Source: Phycisphaerae bacterium
Lineage (GTDB): Bacteria > Planctomycetota > Phycisphaerae > Tepidisphaerales > Tepidisphaeraceae
Direction of reading: 5' to 3'
DNA: 9,056 nt
Assembly (NCBI GenBank): GCA_030448225.1
Contig: JAUJNJ010000137.1
Coordinates: 1 to 9,056, forward strand
Below, piece by piece: positions 1 to 4,806 of this stretch. The translations under genes were made by a program, and so were the position numbers. Positions within the stretch are counted from its first letter, which is position 1, and each line of letters starts with the position of its first letter. Under the pieces are notes generated by a model. That model was not told the origin of the DNA. It saw only the letters and a list, made by a program, of their open reading frames with translations, and did no database searches.

Positions 1-493
1 CCTCGGCGATGAACGGGTCGGCCGACCGCTGGGCGAGCACTTTGGAGGAACCGTGTAATAGAGGAACACGCAGAACAGCAGCAGAGCATCGAGGCCGTCC
101 GAGCGGTTGAGCGTGTCGCGGGTGTCGCCGCCGAGGAACGTGTCTTCGGACATGATCACGACCGCGGCGACGCCGGGAACATCATCGGGATCTCGCAGGC
201 CGACCGCTCGACCGTCATCGGCCGGATGATCGCCGTCAACGCCCAGCACGAACCCGATGTTGACGGTGCACGAGCCCATGATGTTGCACTTGAGCGAGGT
301 CGGTCTGGCCCATAGGCCGACACGAGGTTGACGACGAGTTCCGGCGTGCTCGTGCCGAACGCGACGACCGTCAGCCCGATCACCAGCGGCGGCACGCCCG
401 CGACGCGCGCGATCGCCGACACGCCGCGCACAGGTCGCCGCCGCCGAGGAGCAGGAACAACCCGACGACGAACAGCACGATGGACGTCAGCAT
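1..493 (-). CDS. CaCA-family Na+/Ca2+ antiporter, N-terminal part, cut by window edge and frameshifted
   Basis: Inner-membrane cation exchanger of the YrbG-like CaCA family, expected to swap Ca2+ for Na+ or K+. Read on the minus strand from ATG at 493-491, it opens with a hydrophobic helix (MLTSIVLFVVGLFLLLGGGD). After a shift near position 435 it continues with VSAIARVAGVPPLVIGLTVV and then AFGTSTPELVVNLVSA, which is the alpha-1 repeat with its GTS-PE ion-binding signature. Adding one G near 435 (GACCTG then GTGCGC) joins the two pieces exactly. Further fragments in changing frames (NIGFVLG, TAIIRPMTVER, EIPMMF, VVIMSEDTFLGGD, LLLFCVFLYYTV) fit the following helices and loop. The second alpha repeat lies beyond the left edge. 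It is transcribed divergently from the next gene. The family call is firm; the substrate is inferred. Confidence 0.8.
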
Positions 494-763
494 GAGGTTC
501 CGCCCCGATCACCGTTAAAGTTGTCGCGTGCACGTTCCCCGGTCAGCCCGATCCCCCGGCGCAGCGGCGGGGACGGAGGCCGCGGCGCGACGGTGCCGAT
601 CAGCGGCGGGGTCGATCGCGCGCCCAGGAGTGCCGGTGGCGACGCGGTCGCGGGTCGTCCCCGACATGGCCCGATGGGAGCATCGCCGATGCGGCGAATT
701 CCCTCCATTCGAATCGGATCCAACTTTATCGGCGGCGCTTGCCGCGGCCGCGGCTCACCAAAG
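494..763. other. divergent intergenic region, no gene seen
   Basis: About 270 bp lies between the divergent antiporter and coiled-coil genes, so promoters for both should be here. I see no convincing -35/-10 pair. The only structures noted are two copies of CAGCGGCGGGG about 45 bp apart (near 559 and 601) and a small GCATC-GCC-GATGC hairpin near 679-691. Open frames across this stretch are GC-driven, and their products resemble no family I know. Confidence 0.4.
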
Positions 764-1398
764 ATGAGCGATATGCCTAAGACCCGGAAACGACAAGTTT
801 GATATCGTCCTCTACTCGCTGGCGGCCCTGCTGGCGCTGTTCATCGGTTACCGCCTCGGGCACTCTTCATGCGCTCGCGGCGAACAAACAGTTGGCGGCG
901 AAGGAGCAGGACCTGTTCACCACCGCAACGCGCGGGTTCAAGACGCTCTACGAGCAGGAGGTGAACGCCGTGAAGCCGAGAACGCCGGCCTCCCGCGAGC
1001 AGGTGCAGGCGCTCCAACACCCGCGTCGAGGAGTACGCAAGAAGGCCGCCGGCTACGGCGGAAGCTGTTCGCGGGCGAAGCGGGCCGACGCGATGTACGC
1101 GCTGCTGCTGGAGAACGAGGGCGGAGGAGGCGCTCTCTCGCAGAACGAGAAGCTGCGGCAGGAGCGGACCGACTCGCTGAAGGAACAGCTCCGCTCGACC
1201 GGCTACCCGCCGCGTGCTGATGAGCCAGTTGCTCAACGACGACCGGATCAAGAACCACGTCGCCGAGATCATGGCCGACGAGAAGAACCTCCCGGCCCCG
1301 ACGGGGCGCAGAACGCTTGCCGGCGCGGTGCGGGACCTGTCCGGTGCGACGCCGATCACGAATTCACAGTGCCAGGGGCTGGTTCCTTCGTTCGCTAA
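764..1398 (+). CDS. hypothetical membrane-anchored coiled-coil protein, frameshifted
   Basis: I do not recognise this protein. Reading through several frameshifts gives a coherent product. It has a basic start (MSDMPKTRKRQ, ATG at 764 or 773) and one membrane helix (FDIVLYSLAALLALFIGYRLG, 798-860). A long charged, probably alpha-helical segment follows: HALAANKQLAAKEQDLF, GFKTLYEQEVNAVK, ENAGL, EQVQALQ, RVEEY, KKAAGYGGKLFAGEAG, ADAMYALLLENE, ENEKLRQERTDSLKEQL. It ends with a globular-looking tail (VLMSQLLNDDRIKNHVAEIM, ADEKNL). The short N-terminus before one helix suggests an anchored protein with a soluble coiled coil; its side is not determined. The pieces lie in three frames, so the end is uncertain: TAA at 1396-1398 is one choice. 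No catalytic motif is visible. Its orientation matches the downstream glycoside hydrolase, about 80 bp away. Confidence 0.45.
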
Positions 1399-1472
1399 GC
1401 CCCGAGCGGCAAATCTCACTTCACTGCCGCGCTTGGGTTCCGGTAATCTGCCGCTCACGTCGCCAACGAAAC

Positions 1473-1477
1473 GAGGA
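1473..1477 (+). promoter_or_regulatory. ribosome binding site for the glycoside hydrolase gene
   Basis: GAGGA ends three bases before the ATG at 1481 and thirteen before the ATG at 1491. The signal peptide is read from 1491, but the spacing favours 1481. Dropping one base between the two ATGs gives MNRMLRLLSLSVL, which joins both into one start. This is one of the few clear Shine-Dalgarno-like sites in the window. Confidence 0.5.
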
Positions 1478-1480
1478 ACC

Positions 1481-2603
1481 ATGAACCGCGATGCTTCGCC
1501 TGCTGTCCCTGTCGGTCCTGTTCATCTCCCTATGGTCGCACGCGCCGACGCCGGCCCCTTGGTCGGAAGGAACGCGCGGCACTTGGTACAGGCAGCCGTG
1601 GCTGGTCGGGGCGAACTTCGGCCCGAGCACGGCGATCAACCAGCTCGAGATGTGGCAGGCGGACACGTTCGACATCGAGACGATCGACCGCGAAGCCGGC
1701 TGGGCTGAGGACCTCGGCTTCACCAGCATGCCGTCTTCCTCCACCACCTGCTCTGGGAGCAGGACAAGGAGGGTTCCTCAAGCGGCTCGACCAGTACCTC
1801 GAGGTCAGCCAGAAGCACAACATCGGCACGATGATCGTGCTGTTCGACGTGCGGGACCCCAACCCCAAGCTCGGCAAGCAGCGCGGCCGCAGACCTGCAC
1901 AACTCCGGCTGGGTTGAGCTGAGCAAGGACGACCTGCTGAACCGCGACCGGCACAAGCTGCTCGAGGCGTACGTCAAGGGCGTCGTCGGCCGCTTCAAGG
2001 ACGACAAGCGGGTGCAGGTGTGGGACCTGAACGAGCCGGACAACATGAACGGCAACAGCTACGGCGAGAACAACCTCGGCAAGGCCGCGTAGAACCAGAA
2101 GCACGAGATGACGGCCGAGCTGCTGAAGAAGAGCTTCGCCTGGGCCCGTGAGGCCGGCGCCCGCAGCCGCTGACGTCGGGCCTGTGGCTCGGCGGGCACA
2201 GGGCCGACGACCCGGCTGATCCCGATCGAGAAGATCCAGCTCGAGCAGTCCGACGTGATCACGTTCCACTCCTACGGCAAGCTGCCCGAGGTGAAGGGTG
2301 GGTCGCCAACCTCCGCCCGTACGGCCGGCCGCTGATCTGCACCCGAGTACATGGCCCGCCCGCAGGGCAGCACGTTCGACCCGGTGCTGCCTACTTCAGG
2401 CCGAGAAGATCGGCTTCCCCAACACTGGGGCTTCGTCGCCGGCAAGACCAACACGATCTACCCGTGGGACTCGCAGCCGGCCCACTACGCGTCGAGCCGC
2501 CGGTTTGGTTCCACGACATCTTCCGCGCCGACGCGGCTCGGCCGTACCGCCCGGAGGAAGTCGCGTACATCAAGAGCGTCACCGGGAAGCAGGCCCGGAG
2601 TAG
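1481..2603 (+). CDS. secreted glycoside hydrolase, GH5-like (GH-A clan), frameshifted
   Basis: Probable extracytoplasmic beta-glycanase (cellulase or xylanase type) with a TIM-barrel fold. A signal peptide (MLRLLSLSVLFISLW) precedes WYRQPWLVGANFGPSTAINQ and LEMWQADTFDIETID, the barrel start. Later blocks in changing frames are VFLHHLLWEQDKEGFLKRLD, HNIGTMIVLFDVRDPNPKLG, GVVGRFKDDKRVQVWDLNEP (NEP carries the expected acid/base Glu, about 2030-2035), LTSGLWLGG, EKIQLEQSDVITFHSYG, LRPYGRPLICT then EYMARPQGSTFDP (Glu is the likely nucleophile, near 2345), WGFVAGKTNTIYPWDSQPAH, PPVWFHDIFRADA and PEEVAYIKSVTGK. This block order matches the proteins often annotated as 1,4-beta-xylanase or cellulase-family glycosylhydrolase. 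About 374 codons fits that family. One in-frame TAG lies at 2090-2092 and there are many 1-base shifts; TAG 2601-2603 is taken as the end. The exact substrate is unknown. Confidence 0.75.
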
Positions 2604-2702
2604 CGTCCGCATCCCAGGTTCAACGACATGCGTCGCCGCGCGCGCGGCGGGGTCAGGCGGACAGGTCGCCCGTCGGCCCGCCCCGCCCGCGTCGTTTTCG
2701 AT

Positions 2703-2750
2703 GGATCGCCGGGGATTTCGACGGATCGCCGGACTCCCGTGAAATCCGTC
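2703..2750. repeat. short direct and inverted repeat cluster
   Basis: GGATCGCCGG occurs twice at a 20-bp spacing (2703-2712, 2723-2732). GACGGAT (2720-2726) is the exact reverse complement of ATCCGTC (2744-2750), and GATTTC (2714-2719) is that of GAAATC (2741-2746). The block could be a small genome-wide intergenic repeat, but only one copy is visible here. Confidence 0.35.
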
Positions 2751-2786
2751 ACGACCGTCTTGCAAGGCGCCCCCTCCAGACTCTGC

Positions 2787-2804
2787 GCCCGCCAACGGGC
2801 GGGC
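2787..2804. repeat. perfect GC-rich hairpin
   Basis: GCCCGCC and GGCGGGC are exact reverse complements around an AACG loop (7-bp stem, 4-nt loop). No T-tract follows on either strand, so a classical intrinsic terminator is not supported. It could still end transcription of the hydrolase unit. Confidence 0.4.
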
Positions 2805-3120
2805 AGGCCAAGCCGGCTCCAGGTAGGCCAGGCCGTTGCGCCGCCCGCGGATGGCCAGCAGGCGGCAGGGCGCCAGGCCTGGTCGGCCGGCTCGGCGGCC
2901 CAGTTCACGGTGCCGGCGAGACGGTCGCGCGACGCGCGGCGAGACGCGCGCGCCGCGTGGCGAGATCGTCGCGGCGGGGCGGAGGCCGCGATGTTCCCGA
3001 CCTGCCGCAGCGGTCACCGGCGCGGCCCCATGCCCATGCTCGGCAATCTCCCCACGGTCATCGCGGCTCAGCTCAGCGCTTCTCCCCTCGTCGTGGGCGC
3101 CGCCGTCACGCGACGACGAC

Positions 3121-3144
3121 GACGCCCGCCGCGAAGCGGGCGTC
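3121..3144. repeat. 9-bp perfect hairpin at the 5' edge of nuoJ
   Basis: GACGCCCGC (3121-3129) and GCGGGCGTC (3136-3144) pair perfectly around a CGCGAA loop. A (CGA)4 run abuts it on the left. No T-tract follows. It sits just before the first hydrophobic codons of nuoJ, so it is either a leader hairpin (attenuation or mRNA stability) or an upstream terminator-like element. Confidence 0.45.
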
Positions 3145-4033
3145 ACCGGCGAGATCCTCGCCCCGATCGCCATCCTGATGCTCGCGGTGATCGCCGGGAT
3201 CGGCGCAACGCTGCTGCTCCCCTCGCGGCGAGGGCGACACCACAACGTCGGCGGGGTGATCCTGCTGGCCGCGGCGCTTGATCCTCGCCGCCACGCTCGT
3301 CCGCTTCGGCCAGGCCGCCGCCGGCGGGGATGGGCGTCTACTTCGCGATTCTTCAGCGCCGTCTCGCTGTTCGGCGCGACCCGCGTGATCACCCACGCCC
3401 GCCCGGTCTACGCCGCCCTCTACTTCGTGCTCACCGTCTTCGCGACCGCCCGAACCTGTTCGTGCTGCTGTGGGCCGAGTTCATAGCCCGGCAGCTCGTG
3501 ATGATCGCCGGCGCGTCCTGATCACCTACGTGTTCGTCATCATGCTCGCCGCCTCGGCCGAGACGCCCGGCGCGGCGTGGGCGGCAAGAGCAGGACCGAC
3601 GTGCTGACCGAGTACGACCAGGTCAGCCGCGACCCGCTACGTCGCGTCCGCCGTCGGCTTCGCGCTGATGGGCGTGCTGCTGTTCGTCGTCTTCGACCGC
3701 GCGCGCGCTCGCCAAGGCCCCGCCCGGCGCGCCCGGCCATCACGATCGCGGGATCGGCAACTACGCAGGAGCTGGGCGTCCACCTGTTCCAGGACCACAT
3801 GGTGAGCTTGGAGCTGGCCGGCCTGATCCTGACGGTCAGCATGGTCGGCGTCGTGATCCGCCGCCGGGTCTTCCTCCCCCGAGAACGAGCTCGCCCCGCC
3901 GGTCGCCCCCGGCGACGGCGCTTGCGCGACCGAGACGTACAACGCCCCAATGACGCCGGTCGACGACAACCCGCACAGCATCCCGGTGTACGGGACGACC
4001 GACAGCCGCCAGAAGGCGTACCCGGAGACTTAG
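3142..4033 (+). CDS. nuoJ: NADH-quinone oxidoreductase subunit J (NuoJ), frameshifted
   Basis: Membrane-arm subunit of complex I that lies beside NuoK and helps couple quinone reduction to the pumps. The core is recognisable: VSLFGATRVITHARPVYAAL, YFVLTVFA, NLFVLLWAEFIA, then LITYVFVIMLAASAETPG, matching the NuoJ third-helix region and following helix. Later pieces are VLTEYDQVSRDP, VASAVGFALMGVLLFVVFD, TQELGVHLFQDHMVSLELAG and LILTVSMVGVV, and a polar tail ends ...SRQKAYPET with TAG at 4031-4033. Before the core comes an additional hydrophobic pair (ILAPIAILMLAVIAGIGATL, then VGGVILLAAA). About 297 codons, well above the 184 of E. coli NuoJ. More than eight frameshifts break it. The start is uncertain: there is no in-frame ATG before 3178, and GTC at 3142 may be a misread GTG. 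No nuoI lies upstream. Confidence 0.85.
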
Positions 4034-4134
4034 GAGAGTGGGGTGGTGCTAGTTGTCAGTGGCTAGTAAATGCGATCCGCCTTCTCAGTCTTCAACTCCA
4101 CTACCCCAACCACAACACCACCCACCACACATTC
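4034..4134. repeat. heptamer repeats in the nuoJ-nuoK gap, with opposite-facing right part
   Basis: Left side: three adjacent 7-mers TGCTAGT, TGTCAGT and GGCTAGT (4047-4067), preceded by GTGGGGTGG. Right side (about 4094-4130): CAACTCCACTACCCC and ACCACAACACCACCC, whose reverse complement reads as loose 7-mers (GTGGTGT, TGTGGTT, GGGGTAG). The core between them is only about 25 bp. The right part ends about 5 bases before the nuoK ATG and leaves no Shine-Dalgarno sequence. Confidence 0.55.
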
Positions 4135-4446
4135 ATGACCACCCTCGCCCTCCAGCATTACCTGGCCGTCGTCGGCGATCATGTTCGTCGGGATGATCGG
4201 GTTCATGACCCGCCGGAACCTGATCGTGATGTTCCTGTGCACCGAGCTGATGTTCCAGGGCGTCTCGATCAACCTGATCGCGTTCGGACACTTCACGGCA
4301 ACCTCGCCGGGCAGGCGTTCGTGATCTTCGTGCTCGTCATCGCCGCCGCCGAGGCCTCGCTGGCAACAGGGCTGGTCGTGCTCCTGTTCCGCCAGAAGAA
4401 CACGCTCGACGCCGACGCCTGGGCGGGAGCAGTTGCTAGTTGCTAA
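4135..4446 (+). CDS. nuoK: NADH-quinone oxidoreductase subunit K (NuoK), two frameshifts
   Basis: Small three-helix membrane subunit of complex I (equivalent of ND4L) on the proton/charge path between the quinone site and the pumps. It reads MTTLALQHYLAVVG, shift near 4175, IMFVGMIGFMTRRNLIVMFL then CTELMFQGVSINLIAFGHF, shift near 4294, GNLAGQAFVIFVLVIAAAEA then SLATGLVVLLFRQKNTLDAD. Both functional membrane glutamates are present: the one in CTELMF matches E. coli Glu36 and the one in AAAEAS matches Glu72. About 104 codons against 100 in E. coli. One missing C (CACTTC-CACGGC) explains the second shift. The last residues (GAVASC, TAA 4444-4446) are encoded by heptamer repeats that continue into the next gap, so the native end may differ. 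No ribosome binding site is visible before ATG 4135. Confidence 0.9.
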   Translation: MTTLALQHYLAVVGDHVRRDDRVHDPPEPDRDVPVHRADVPGRLDQPDRVRTLHGNLAGQAFVIFVLVIAAAEASLATGLVVLLFRQKNTLDADAWAGAVASC

Positions 4447-4508
4447 GAAGAGCGGTTGCCCGTCGTTAGTGGCCTAGTTGCTAGTGAAGAAGAGGGCCAG
4501 TGGTCAGT
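4427..4508 (+). repeat. heptamer repeat array, left side of the nuoK-nuoL gap
   Basis: Successive units end in AGT: GAGCAGT, TGCTAGT, TGCTAAG (4427-4447), then after a short interruption CGTTAGT, GGCCTAGT (8 bp), TGCTAGT (4464-4485), then GGCCAGT and GGTCAGT (4495-4508). The spacing is mostly 7 bp. The array overlaps the last codons of nuoK and runs into the first codons of the small four-helix-bundle gene. TGCTAGT is shared with the J-K gap. Confidence 0.65.
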
Positions 4509-4761
4509 AAGGACCTGATGCGGCAGAAGGCCATGGATTTGGTCGTCGATGTGTACCGTCTGTCGCAGTGCTTCCCGCGCGATGTTTGGCTGACGCACTC
4601 GGACCGTCGAACATTGGATCGTCGGACGGTCGCGGATTTCGAGCCGGTCGATCGGCTCTCTTCAGGAAACGGAAACGCGATGCCGAACGTTTGAACTACA
4701 TCGACGGGCCGACCCTCGCGCTCTGGATCTGGCGGCGGAAGTGGGCCGCGTCCACTGTTGA
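4500..4761 (+). pseudogene. four-helix-bundle protein (23S rRNA intervening-sequence / S23 type), broken or error-ridden
   Basis: The first third reads, from GTG at 4500, KDLMRQKAMDLVVDVYRLSQ then CFPRD, and after a frame change FGLTH-S-DRR. That is the family pattern RDL-WQKAMDL...VYRLT..FP..ERFGLT-QIRR of the S23/TIGR02436 four-helix-bundle family. Further on come SNI, then RGF and RS around 4610-4660, where the family has SIPSNIAEGRGR, and a final helix-like stretch (LDLAAEVGRV, 4724-4752). TGA at 4759-4761 is the nearest stop. About 87 codons is shorter than the usual 110-125, and at least four frame changes are needed. The family includes proteins encoded in 23S rRNA insertions and relatives of the DGR accessory protein Avd; the biochemical role is poorly known. 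It sits inside the nuo operon between opposing heptamer repeats. Whether it is truly broken or only mis-sequenced is open. Confidence 0.6.
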
Positions 4762-4801
4762 CCGACCCCGCTTGCTGCTCTGACCACCGACCACCAACTG
4801 G
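4757..4801 (-). repeat. heptamer repeat array, right side of the nuoK-nuoL gap, opposite orientation
   Basis: Two exact copies of GACCACC stand in tandem (4782-4788, 4789-4795), flanked by AACTGG on the right and the looser GACC-containing units GTTGACC and GACCCCG on the left. The reverse complement contains CGGTGGTCAG, which matches the GCCAGTGGTCAG at 4496-4507 with few differences. The right array is therefore inverted relative to the left one, with the four-helix-bundle gene between. It ends 5 bases before the nuoL ATG. Confidence 0.6.
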
Positions 4802-4806
4802 ACGCC

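Larger units (their letters stand above)
2604..3141. other. 538 bp without a supportable gene, GC-rich and repeat-like
   Basis: No frame on either strand gives a recognisable protein, and long open frames here are expected from the GC content. Contents: a copy pair of GGATCGCCGG at 2703-2712 and 2723-2732; a 7-bp inverted pair GACGGAT/ATCCGTC (2720-2726 and 2744-2750); a perfect hairpin at 2787-2804; the palindrome CCAGGCCTGG at 2873-2882; a stretch almost entirely of CGCG/GCGAG units around 2925-2990; and a (CGA)4 run at 3111-3122. The position suggests the end of the hydrolase unit followed by the nuoJ promoter, but I cannot point to either signal. Confidence 0.4.

Noticed and set aside
3031..3110. 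ATG at 3031 as the start of nuoJ or of a small gene (MPMLGNLPTVIAAQLSAS)
   Set aside because: The frame runs into an Arg-rich stretch and does not connect to the nuoJ core without a shift; no ribosome binding site is seen.
2391..3392. 333-codon minus-strand open frame covering the non-coding block
   Set aside because: It overlaps the hydrolase 3' end and the nuoJ 5' part, is low complexity and shows no family motif.
4063..4296. 77-codon minus-strand open frame over the J-K gap and nuoK
   Set aside because: Antisense to nuoK and the heptamer repeats; no independent evidence.
4427..4508. CRISPR-like array
   Set aside because: Units are 7 bp with no spacers of constant length and no cas genes.
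4500..4761. Avd protein of a diversity-generating retroelement
   Set aside because: No reverse transcriptase and no template/variable repeat pair is seen; the protein resembles the wider S23 four-helix family.
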